Origin: Diphasiastrum complanatum
Taxonomy: Eukaryota > Streptophyta > Lycopodiopsida > Lycopodiales > Lycopodiaceae
Assembly (NCBI GenBank): GCA_029204225.1
Contig: CM055096.1
Location: forward strand, 47,935,079 to 47,999,078
Length of the DNA: 64,000 nt
Direction: 5' to 3'
Shown here: one piece after another, positions 9,843 to 22,600 of the stretch
Position numbering within the stretch: the stretch's first letter is position 1
How the letters are laid out: each line of letters begins with the position of its first letter
Notes under the pieces: model-generated
Database searches by the model: none
What the model saw: only the letters and a program-made list of their open reading frames with translations
Told to the model about the DNA's origin: nothing
Made by a program: the position numbers and the translations under genes

Positions 9843-12800
9843 TAGATATAGATATAGATATATATATATATATATATATAAGGAAGCGGATGGCGGACGC
9901 GGACGCGGACGCGCGTCCGCGTCCGGACAGGGACGCGTCAGGGGTGCGTCCGCGTCCGGACGCGTCCAATTTTTCTCAAAAAAAAAAATACAGGCACCTG
10001 TCTACACTGCCCCCATCCCAAAAGCAAAATAAAAACAATATATGGCCCCTGTTTTTCCCCCGGAATTAATTATCAGAGGGTGCCTGTCACCCACCTGCCC
10101 CCTCCTGTTAAAAAATAGGAAAACAGTATCGAAAAAATTTCCAAAAAAATTTGCAACAGACCTAACCACTAGGCCATGCCTCTCATAACCTCAGTATTAC
10201 TAAACAACCATGGCCAATGAGCAGTTCATAAATTATTACGAACCTTCATTGGGAACTAAGCTCCAAAAAAGCGGCAAAGAAAGATCTGAGAGTGGTTTTG
10301 AGAGAAGGTTTGTATGGCAAACATATTACTGCCCCAAGGTTTAGAAGTGAATGCTCGCCAGAGGATTGGGGAAAGGTGAACGCTCACCATAAGAGTGACA
10401 AGCTCTCAGGAGCAGAAGTCTCTGGGGGAACTTAGGGCTCACCAGAAGAGTGACAAGCTATACACTACTGTGACTCGGTTTAGGGGATCGGTTTCTTCCC
10501 GGATGAACTTCAACAGCTTACTAATTAGTTATGGCACTACTCCAACTTGCTACAATACGATGTCGAAATTTTGCGTACCAGCACGGGGGCTCCGAAACAT
10601 CTCCCAGTTTTCAGATCCCGACCGAACAAAGTGTCCCTGAAGCCCTATTTAACGTCGAACTTCGGACGAACGATGCGGCCCGACCGTCGAACGTTTCCTC
10701 GTCCTGTTTGTTCGCACAGGTTCATATCGAAACGGATCCCGTTTGAAGAAACGGGGCCGTCGGACGGAGAGTTGCAAAATGTGAAGCTGCAGTACTCGAA
10801 CTGCGTGTCTTCGCTCCATTGAAGATTGTCAAAATAGCAGTCTGGAGGTCTTCTTTGTCTTGTTGACCTTCGAGGTTCGTTTCGTCGCTGCTCGAACATT
10901 TCTTGTTCGTGGGGTCGATCCTCTGTTTCCTGCTGCTCTAGAGTCTGGGGGCCTGCATTCTGATTTGATGTCTGTCCTCGATCTCCCTCTTGAATAGGCA
11001 GCAGTGTTAAGATCTCATGGCCTCTTTCGTCTTTCAGTCCAGGGAATGTGGACTCGTCGAACTTTACATCTCTGCTCGAAACAACCTTCTTCATGGTTGG
11101 ATCGTAGAGTCTGTACACATGTGTTCCGTTCGAGTAGCCAACCATGATTGTTTGCTCGGATTTGTCGTCGAGCTTGCTTCTCTTTTCCTTTGGAATGTGC
11201 TTGTATGCTGCACATCAAAACACTCGTGCGTATGATAGATCAGGCTTTCTGCCTGTCCACATTTCGTATGGTGTTTTGTTCTCCAGCGCTGTCGTTGTAG
11301 ATCTGTTCTGCAGGTGTACAGCTGCAGCTATTACCTCGGCCCAGAATTGGCCTGGCAATTGAGCCTGTGCAATCATGCATCTGGCTCCTTCAACTAGCGT
11401 TCTGTTTTTTCTTTCTGCCACACCGTTGTATTCTGGTGTGTATGCAGGAGTGAACTGGTGTTCGATCCCCTGTTCTTCGCAGAATCTTGAGAATTCTGTG
11501 CTTTTGTATTCACCTCCATTGTCAGATCTAAGTATTTGTATCCTTTTCGAGGTGTGTCGCTCTGCGAATGCCACGAACTCTTCAATCTGCATGAGTAGAT
11601 CTTCATTTATGGACGAAACGATGATCGCCATTGCGCGCTCATCCTTTCTGATCCATTCAGCTCTCCTCGGGTCTCCCTCTGGACGCTGCACCTCTGAGAG
11701 CTCGGTCACCGACCAGATGCCTTCGCCCTTTAGGAGTGTTTTGATTTTGAAATTCCAGATTCTGTAATTTGCGCCATCGAGACTGATTGCTACTCTGGTC
11801 TGGATAGTCGTAGCCATATTATGTTGTCTGGAAGAATCATTGCTGGGATATCGGTAGTGATAACCTGTTGGCTTTGACACCATGTCGCAGAAGGGAGACT
11901 GTTTCGTGTTCGCCTTCTCCCTCTCTTTCCGCGAACAATTTTCTTTCTTTTGAATTTTCTTTTCGAGCGGAAGCCCTTACAGGATCCCAGACACTCGACT
12001 ACGATCACAGAACATATTTTATTCTAGCAATCAAGACACACGGCACAAGACAAAGAGATACACGAAAATAGAGCGACTATATTGTCAGTTTGGTTTTGGA
12101 GCGAGATCGTCAGTGTCTCGCTCGTTGGCGGATTGACACTCTGCTCTTACGCTGTGTTATGCTCGTTGGCAGACTTTCATGCACAGCTATGGTGTCTTTA
12201 CTTTCTTACTCTATTCGCTACGTCTCTCTCTGTCTCTTACAGATCTCTGTATTCACATCTCTTTTTATGATCCAGAGAGGATCGTTTTACCTCCACTATA
12301 TGGAGTTTACAAGATAGCGTTGAATCACATGACTAGTTAACGCTAATCAACTAGTTAGTTAGTCTCCGTCGTTGCTACTCGTTTCAGCTGGGCGTGAAGC
12401 CCGTTGAGCTGTCAGCTAGCAGCGCGAAAGATTTTTCTTCGTTTGATTCGTAATCTCCCGTTTGCTTTCGTTCTTTTCGTAGTTTTCGTTTTGCATCCCT
12501 TTTTCGGTTTGCGGTCCTGGAGGTGTGTTTTCGATTCGCGAATGATTCGCGAATCGTTCGTGCTTTGAGTCAAAGACACGTTGACTGTCGCAAATCGTTC
12601 TCGTTCAACCTTCGTATCTTGTTCGTGCTTCGACAAAGTTGCAAGAGTTCACCATTTCTGACAAACTTCAAACTTCAAATATTTGAATTTAGAGAAAGAT
12701 ATTTGAATTTAGTGAGTGGGAGGGAAGGGGTAGAGAATCTTATTGGGGCCCACCCCTCAATGCACACAATATGCAAATGTATGGGGATATGCACTTTCCC

Positions 12801-13515
12801 CATACATGCATCCCCCTCCCCATCACTTTTAGTTAAGAAAGTGTGTATGCATGGGTGAGGAGAGGAGGATGCATGGGTGCACCCATACACATGCGCACAA
12901 ATAGTTTTATATATATAGATATATATATCATAGATGCACCGCATTTCTGAAACGCATTCAGAATCGCGCTCAAAAACACGGTTCGGAAACGAAATTTCAA
13001 AAAAATTCCAGAAATGTTTTTTTTTATTTTTTTTTTTGGTTTTTTTTTGGGCAATATGGGTATCAGATGAAAGCTCTAATTAAGAGCATCATTATTGTGT
13101 AGTTTGCCGAGTGTTTCGGGTGCAAGATGGTCCAGTTCAAGTCAATTAATCCATGTTGGGTTCTGTCAAGGATAAAAATTCAAAACTAACCTCTAGCTTG
13201 TTCGTTACAATCACAGATGGTCCCAGTAAGTGTGTTTTCGCTCAGGGAGTAGGAAGGCCAAATCATGAAGAGGCTTTACCGTCGGGGCCGAGGTCTACCA
13301 ACAACCCCTGGACCCTGCCATAGGGGGGCGTTGCCCCCCAAACCCGCCACTGGGGGACGGTAGCCCCCCGAACCCCCTGAGCATTTATTGAAAACCAGAA
13401 CCAAAAAGCTATTGAAAATAAGATCTGTTTGTGCCCCATCTATTGCACTTTTGAGAGGCAAAACGCTGGTTTGACCATTGATCCCCTTAAAAAATTCAGC
13501 CATAAGCTATTTTTC

Positions 13516-13551
<36 letters not shown>

Positions 13552-13616
13552 CAATTATGGTCTGAGAAACGCGTTTCTCATAAACGCGGTTTCCAAAACG
13601 CGTTTCTGTGCATCTA

Positions 13617-13678
<62 letters not shown>

Positions 13679-16600
13679 ACACACACACACACACACACAC
13701 ACAACTTATTGCAATATTCACATCAAAGGTGATGCATCCAGTAAAGACTCTTTAAGTAACTTCTATTTATCGATATAGAAATAGCTTTAAAATACTAAGA
13801 GAAGATAGAGAACTCGCTGGGCCCATTAGTACTTTTTAGTTACTTATAATTGGCAAATAGGAAGTATAAATAGACCCATTACTTTCATTCATAGGTGCAC
13901 AAAAACACATTTCTAGAAAAAAAAAATGTTTCTAGAAACGCGTTTCAACTTTCTTAGAACCTCGATTCTAAATTCAGAATCTCTGGAAATAAAAAACAAA
14001 TACAGTCTCCAAAAGAACTAGCTAATTAACAGAGACTATACAATTAAACTAAGAAACTAAAATAAATTGTGTTGGGTTATACTTGCAACTGCATCTCATA
14101 AAGTGGAGTATGATTAGAAAGCAAATCCATGTGGATGAAAAATGGCACGATGGTAGCTGAAGTACAAGTAGTTGACCATGCAATCACCACCCAGCGCCTA
14201 GACATGGTGGACGTGGAGCAATATGACGGAGCGTACGACCTCCGGTGGAGTGTGTAGTGTCTCTACACAATGTTAGAGTACGATGTCGAATGGAAATCTC
14301 TCATTCTTGTGAGGAATTAATGTTTGGCCATACTTGCGTGCTATTATAGGGGCCATTTTTATTTATAGTAAGTCTTTTTTTTATTGTCATGCATGTAGGT
14401 GGGCGCACTACTATTAAAATAGGACTTGTTTTTAGTACTTAGAGATACATCTTGGGTCTTTACCCAAAATAGGTAGTATTAATAGCAATTAACTTTTTGC
14501 CTTAGCTATTGCTTTTGCTTTTAGCTAGACTAGAGAATCTATATAAGAGAGGCCGGTGCCCAACCACAATCATTCCATTGTATAGAGCATAGTTGCACTG
14601 CGTTTCTAAAAACGCATTCAGAAATGAGTTTCTAAAACGCGTTTCTGGTTTGGGACAACGTTTCTCAAAAACGTTTCTTTCTAATTTATTTATTTTTATT
14701 TTTGTGGACAATATGGGTATCAAATAGCATTAATTAAGGGCAATACACTTACGTAGGTTGCCGAATGTTTCAAGTACAGTGTGGTCTAGTTTAGGTGCAT
14801 TAATTCCTACTAGATTTTATCAATCCCTATTGATTTTTTGATATCTGTTATTTTTCTTTTTCCAGAGATTCTGAATCCAGAAACGAGTTTTTGAGAAAAA
14901 CGTTTCTAAACGTTTTTCTCCAAAGACGCGTTTTTGTGCAACTGAGTGTTTGGAAGTATTGCTTATGCTCACATACCTAAGGATTCAAGGAGCAAATTGG
15001 CTTCAAAGGCGACAAAATGTGTATTCCTTGGATATGATAGTCAAGAGAAGGGATACAGGTTGCATGCTTGGAGGGTAAGAAAGTCATCATAAGCAGGGAT
15101 GTGATCTTTGATGAGGATGGATCTCATTAAAATACAGAGATACCTTGTGATAGGAAGCAAGATGGAGGAACTCCTATCTTGTGTGACGAGTCATTACAGG
15201 AGCTTGAATCGACACATGTATCGCATGCACCAATCCAAGTACCTAGAGTGACCATGGTTGAGAAAGGAAAAAGAAAGGAGAGATCAAGTACATGGGATAT
15301 TTATCCACCTCCTACTTTGCCATGCAAGAAGCATCCTGCATCAGATACTAGAAGATTGCCTAGATGGTACTATAAAACTATGAAGGATATTGTCATTTTG
15401 AAACAGGGAGAGTCCAATACACATGGGACTAGGAGATCGGCTAGGCTTGAAAAGCAACACGAAGATCAGGATCAACATGAGGATCATCATGAGGATGGGA
15501 ATGTACATTGTGCATATATGGCCACAGTATTGGAAACCAAGGATCCATCTACTTTCAGTGAGGCTGAAAAAGAGGACATTTGGAGGAAAGTTATGGATGA
15601 GGAGTACGACTCGATCATGAAGAATGAGACTTGGCGACTTGTTCAGTTACCTACAGGTAAAAAGGCCATTGGATGCAAGTGGATCTATAGAACTAAATAC
15701 AAATCGGATGGTTCTATAGATAAACATAAGACAAGATTGGTGGCAAAAGGTTATGCTCAACAGGACGGGATTGATTATGAAGAAACTTTTGCACCAATTG
15801 CTAAGTCAACTACTATGAGAACAGTTTTATCACTAGCAGCTCAGTTTGGATGGGATATTCAACAAATGGATGTGCAGAGTGCATTCCTGAATGGATTTCT
15901 AGAGGAGGAAGTCTACATGGAGCAGCCAGAGGGATACATAGTAGGAGGACATGAAGACAAGGGTTGCAAGTTGGACAAGGCCCTATATGGACTTATGCAG
16001 GCAGCCAGGGCATGGTACACAAGGATTGACACATACTTTGAGGAGCTTGGCTTTCAGAGGAGTAGTCTATAGCCTACACTTTATGTTTTGATCAGGGATG
16101 GTCATATTGTGATTACAGTGATGTATGTGGATGACCATGTTATCATACGATCAGATCATGGTGTGATTCATGATATCAAGAAAGATCTCTCATTGGAGTT
16201 GGAGATGAAAGATCTTGGTTCACTACAATATTTCCTTGGGATTGAGGTATGAAAAGTAGCAGAAGGGATATTTATTTCTCAATCTAAGTAAGCTCATGAA
16301 CTTCTCGAAAAGGTCAATATGTCAGCATGCAAGGCATTTTCTACGCCATATGATAGTGGATGTAAGCTTACTAAAGTTGAGGAGGACCAGGATGTAGACA
16401 AGACGGTATATAGAAAGCTTGTTGGAAGCTTACTCTATCTAACTACAACATTATGTCGTTAGTATGGTTGGTCAGTTTATGGCTAAGCCTAAGCAGATTC
16501 ATTGAAGAGCTGCTAAGCGAATACTCGGATATAGCCAGGGTACATTGAGGTTTAGTGTTCTCTATGGGAGACGGATGATTTGTAGTTATAGGGATATGTG

Positions 16601-19600
16601 GATGATGATTGTGCTGGAGATGCGGAAGACCGAAGATCTACTACACGATATGTTTTTACTCTTGGTTCTAGTGCTATTTCTTGGAATTCAAAGAAGCAAC
16701 ATACTATTGCATTATCATCTATAGAGGCAGCGCACCGGGCTACTACGAGTGCGGCAAGTGAAGCAATATGGTCATGAAGGATTCTACAAGATCTACATAT
16801 GGTACAGGATACACCAACAGTACTTTAGTACGATAACCAGAGTATTATCAAATTGGAAAAGAATCCAGTTTTTCATAGTAGGACAAAGCACATCGAAGTA
16901 CAACAATGCTGCACCAGAGAGAGGATTCAAACTGGTGAAGTGGAGCTTATCTATTGCCCTACGGTAGAGCAAGTTGCGGATATCTTTACCAAAGGACTTG
17001 GTAAAAAAATTTAGAGATTCTAGGAGTAATAGATAACATAGTAAACATTAGGGGGGAGTGTTAGGAATTAATGGATTAATTAATTCATTGTAGAGGCCAG
17101 CCTGCGAGCTAGTTCAAAGGCCTATTTCTATTTTTAGTATCAATTTTGGTAGAATAGTATAGAATACTATCTTATGATTAAGTTAGCATAGATTGCTATT
17201 TTTGAGAAAATGGACTAAAACTCGTCGTTGAATGCTTCGCGCTATTATACGCAAATTCAAGCATGTCTTCCATAGACTAGTTCGTCCTCTCTGTCTGACC
17301 ATCCAATTCAGGATTATCAGAAGACCCAAGACTTAATGTGGTCTCTAATTTCTCGAAGACCGCCTGCCAGAATTTGCCAGTGAACTTAGAATCTCGATCA
17401 CTAACAATGTCATTCGGCAAACCAAACAACCTGAACAACTTTTCTACGAAAAAGCTGAGCAAGTTTAGAAGCTTTGATAGTCTACTTGGTTGGAATGAAT
17501 TGCGCCATTTTGGTTAATTTGTCACCTATAACCCAAATAGCATCATTTCGCTTCTTCGTCCGAGGTAGCCCAACCACAAAGTCCATAAAAATACTTTCCC
17601 ACTTTCTTTCGGGCATTTCCAAGGGCATTAATAAACCACCTGCCTTAAGTCTTTCAGCTTGATTAACCTGACATTGTCCACACTTGTGAACATGTGTCTC
17701 CACTTGACTTTTTAAGTTTGGCCAATAAAAATTCCTTTTAATAAGGTCAAGTGTTCTTTGTGAGCCAGGGTGCCCTGCAGACGGGCTGTCATGACATTCA
17801 TGGAGGATTTGGGCCCTAATATCATCATTTTCTGGCACAGAAACTTTTCTATTCCGGAAAAGTAACCCATTCCTAATGGAATAGTCTTTTAATATCTTGT
17901 CCTGAGGAGAAATCTTGGAATACTGCATTCCAAGTTCATCACTAGATCTAGAAGAACCTGCCAGGACGTCTAGCCAAATACGACCGAAATACCTATCTCT
18001 TAAGGACAAATATAACTCATATTGGATCTCGGAAAAGCTTAACTAATTAACCTCTCCAATCCGGCTGAAGGCATCCGCAACACAATTAGGAGTACCCTTC
18101 CGGTACTCAATGTCATAATAAAATTCTTGGAGCATTTCTGACCATCTGGCCTTACGACCCCTAAGGTCAACCGCATCATTAATATACTTTAACGCTTGAT
18201 GGTAAGTTACTATGGTAAATTGGGAGCCATACAAATAACGTCTCCACACTTCAGGGCAGCATGAATAACAGCAAAAAGCTCCTTGTCGTAGGTGGAATAT
18301 CGCCTTTGAGCAAGGTCTAGCTTCTTGCTTTCAAAAGCAACCGGTCTACCATCCTGATATAGGACTGCACATACAGCATAGTCACTGGCATCCGTTTCAA
18401 GTACACACGGCTTGTTAGGATCCATTATGTGTAAAATAGGTGTTGATGTTACACAATATTTGAGGTTCTCAAAACTCTACTTCATCTCTTCAATCCAAGT
18501 AACCGGAGGACTGAATTTACTGTGTCGGCTCGTTCTTTTAGCCCCTTTGAGGACATTTGTCAAAGGTAATGCAATTATTGCATAACCCATGATAAATCTA
18601 TGAAAAAAACTCGTAAAGCCCAGACTGGACTTAACCTCCTAGATGGTTTTAGAAATTGGCCATTCACGAACTTGTCGGACTTTGTTTGGGTCAATTTCCA
18701 ACCCATGGGAAAGTCGCGAGAGCATTTGCTAGGCCAAATGGTAAAACCAGAAACTCATAATGGCCATACCTAGTTCTAAACCCGATCTTTTCAACATCCT
18801 CAGTCTTTATACGAATTTGATGATACCTTGATCTCAAACCGATTTTGGTGAAGTGCTTCGCACCATGCAATCAATCAACCAATTCATCCATTTGTGGCAA
18901 AGGATAATGGTTTTTAATCGTTAATTTATTTAATTTTTTAAAGTCCACACAGACGAGTACCTCCGTCCTTTTTATCAACTAAGATAACTGGAGCCCCCCA
19001 AGGGGACTTGCTAGGCCTAACATGGCCAATCTTAAGATAATTTTGCAGTTGCCTATAAACTTCATCCTCTTCAGTACTACTCATCCCGTAAGGATACGAA
19101 GATACAGGAGAACTACCAAGATAAGTTTAATACCATGGTCAACTCCCCTAGAGGGGGGAAGACCCTCAGGAAGCTGCTCACGAAACACATCGTTACATTC
19201 TTGCCTAAGTTTCCTAAAAGTTTCACCTTCTGGTGAATTTTCTTGTTTTAGGTTGTTAGACATTAGCTCCATTTGGAAATTGTAAAATTGTAGATTACAT
19301 TCTTCATGGTAAGTAAAATTCTTCTACCAACATAAATAAGAATTACAGTCAACAATATCCATACATTTAACTGTTTCTAGAGCAGAAAGCATATACGGAG
19401 AAAAAATATCAACATTTCCATTTAATTCTATGAGTGAGCCGCTATGTAAGAATGACAAACTGTGAGTTACATAGTTTTTCTTCAATGTCTCGTTCCTCTC
19501 AGAGAACCACTCCTTACCAAGTATTACATCTACCTTATCTAGATTCATAATATAAAAGTCTAATTTATCATTATAGGCTTGTATTTGAATCGGCAGATGT

Positions 19601-22600
19601 GGGACCATCCGGTCCCAAACTTGGCTTTCCGATCCTGTTGCCAGCTTCACTATAACACGGTGGTGACTTTGCTTTGTTTCAAGAGATGTACCACCCCCTC
19701 CACTCTCTCTTCTCATGAAACTTAGCATAGGAGAGGCATGCCTCCCTTTACATGCTTGATCACAATCTGCTAATGGCAATACTTTGCCACCTATGCCTGT
19801 CCAAAACTTTTGACAAGTAAGTTTGGTGACCTCGACCACCTGCCAGGGTTTCTTTGTCAGTTGGTGCCCAGGACACCCTCTCTCGTTGGTCCGCCCCTTC
19901 ACCACAAATTGCCGCATACAGTAACATACTGCCGCTACCTTGTGGAACTGGTTTTTTTCCACAGTAGGGCCTCGCGGAATGACTGTCCATCGTAGCTAAC
20001 CCTCATGGAACCTTTGTCCGCTGCTTGTTGCCACTTGTCCGCTGCAGAACAGTGCCACGTGGCAACGTGGAGAGGAATCAAATCCGTTTATTTTTTTCAG
20101 AAAGTTTTTTTTTTTAAAAATAGATGTTAGAAAAGAAGCCAAAATATGAGAGAAACACATTTCCTTAACATATTTCAAAAAAGATCAAAACTTACAAGAT
20201 AACCTTTGGATCAACACACCTGCTTTCAGCATACAGTGGCTCTGATACCATATGTTAGTCTCCCTCTTACCGCATACCTCCAGGTGCCGGTTAGCCACAA
20301 GAGACCAAACGATACACGTTCCATCCCGCCATAGGACCCAATCCAGGTCCACCCTCCATGCCCTGGCCTATGACCAATAACAAGCAAGATCCGACTTCCA
20401 TCCTAGACAGTGTCCCATACCACTGCCTAGGCTCTCAGTCATCTCCCCCCTCAAGCTAGCACTCATCCTGGCTGTGCACACCGCTCTCCATCCACCTCCT
20501 CCTAGATAGATAGAATAGATGGCAAATAAGTCCTCCTTCCCTTGTATGCCTCCAAGGTAGGAGACTCCAAGCCATGCGCACGTCCTAGATTACGACATGT
20601 GGCAACTGTAGGAAATAGAAGCCTAAGGATCCAGAATCTTAACTATTCAATCACACAAAGCATTTCTCAAAAGAAAGAGAGAGATGGCTAGAAACCCTCT
20701 TGTAGAAACTCGTGGACAGCCAAGGAGAATAGTTAGTATTGCTTACAAAAGTGTCTCATACAAACGGGATGCACACATACATATAGTCCACGATGACTAT
20801 CTAACTTCATGACTATTGGCTATCCAACTACTTGACTATTGACTATCCAACTTTCTATAAGTTACATAGAAAGAATAAGGTACCTCTAATATGTCAAGTT
20901 GGGTACTTAATGTCACAATTAGGCCTAGTGGACCCATGAGTCCCTACCAAGTTAATTTCATACTAACTTAGCTAACTCTAAGTTTAGTAGGCCTAATATA
21001 ATAAATAAACCATGGTTACACAACTCTCGACCTTTAACATGAAGTAACTTCTCGAAAGAAAAAAAATGCAACTTGTTGTCCGAACTTCATGTCGCCAAAT
21101 AAACTTCGCATCGAAGTAGCCGAAATCTCATCCCCAATCATGTCCAACATATAAAAGAAAAAGAATGCGTAATAATGAAGCATCAAGTCAAAGGGTGAGG
21201 ATTTGCATGCTCCATCTGAAGTAGGGAACCAACATAAACTTGACATTAAGTTAAAACATGGACTTGTAATCCATCATAGGCTCCCACATCATTCGAAAAA
21301 ACTCCTTACCAAAAGGACAATAAAAAAGAGTACCAAGATCTTTTGGCACCACATCCTCCCAAACCTTACCATCAATGACTTGCTCACATAGAATAGGCAC
21401 TGTACCAACATCATGATGAAGAGTAAGTGTAGAACCAAAAAAATCAGTAAGAGGTACTGATTTTAAAGAGGCATGTGCCTTTCCTTCGTAGAAAGACATT
21501 TCTTTGTTGTCCTGCAAAGTCTCCAATAGCCGACAACTGTTATGGGTTGTTCAACACTTTGCTGCCCAAAGTGTTCCCAACATGGACCATGTTGTCCATA
21601 ATCTTCTGCAAGCTGTTCCTGAAGCATAATGGACTGCTCATGATGTAAAATGGGTTGCAAATGACCAAAAGAAGATGACTGAACCTGCTGTCCATCGTCT
21701 TTACCATAAAAATTTGGCAAACTATCAAGAGATGCATCAACGATGATGTCATCAACGCTATCCCTCGAAGAGGCATGGGATGACATAGAAGATTCTTCAA
21801 GTAATGAAAAATTCTCTCCAAACAAATGCTCACTCTTATTTCAACATATGCATCATGGGGAAGTCCCCTTTCATGACATGAGTGGGCGCAACATCATAGG
21901 AGGTCTTTTCATCAAAATGAACATCACAACTCACTATGATTTTATTAGTATCCATATTGAACAACCTATAGCCCTTGCTTTCACTACTATAGCCAACTAA
22001 TATGCATTTAACTCCTTTATCATCATTAGCTTATCGGGAATGAAAGCATAAGTCGTGCAACCAAAGATGCATAAGTGAGAAACAGTAGGCTTCTTACCAT
22101 ACCAAACTTCATAAAGAGTTAATACCTTCAAGGCTTTAGTAGGACACCGATTACTGATGTGAGCCGCCGTTATAACCGCTTCAGCCCAAAACTTGTGAGG
22201 TAGGCCCTTTGGCTTGAGCATGCATCTAGCCATCTCCATGATAGTGCAATTCTTTCTTTCGGCAACACCATTTTGTTGAGGTGTGTAAGGGGTTGTCATT
22301 TGATGATAGATACCTTTGCTTTAAAATAAGTACCGAACGTATTCTTTATATATTCACCTCCTCGGTCGGTACGTAAGATCTTCAAAGAGTGCCCAAACTG
22401 ATTTTCTATCATTGCTAGATAATCCTTAAAGCGTTGAAAAACTTCAGATTTTGCCTTTATAGGATAAATCCATGTAAATCTTGAAAGGTCATCAATAAAA
22501 GTAACAAAGTATTTACACCTTCCAATGGATTCGGTCCTCATTGGACCACATACATCACTATGAACCAAATCAAATTTGCCATGAACTCGAATAGTTCCAT

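Larger units (their letters stand above)
10640..12663 (-). mobile_element. copia K (minus strand): 5' LTR, gag-integrase fusion, linker; RT and 3' LTR absent
   Basis: In minus-strand order: 5' LTR (12663-11883), primer site (11882-11870), gag N-terminus joined in frame to the integrase core (11817-11215), then integrase tail and linker (11145-10645). Protease, the GAG-pre-integrase region, RT, RNase H and the 3' LTR are missing. It belongs to the same family as copia J (59666-63150), with which it shares LTR words and integrase sequence. It lies in EMC7 intron 1. Confidence 0.85.
14269..17205 (+). mobile_element. copia B: partial LTR, integrase tail, RT, RNase H, 3' LTR start
   Basis: Same family as copia A. 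Primer site, gag, protease and most of integrase are missing; inverted-repeat copy d occupies the junction. From 14944 the order is integrase C-terminus, linker, RT, RNase H, polypurine tract (17049-17058, AGGGGGGAG) and 3' LTR (from 17059, TGTTAG). The 3' LTR is cut near 17205, where gypsy integrase sequence starts. Confidence 0.85.
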
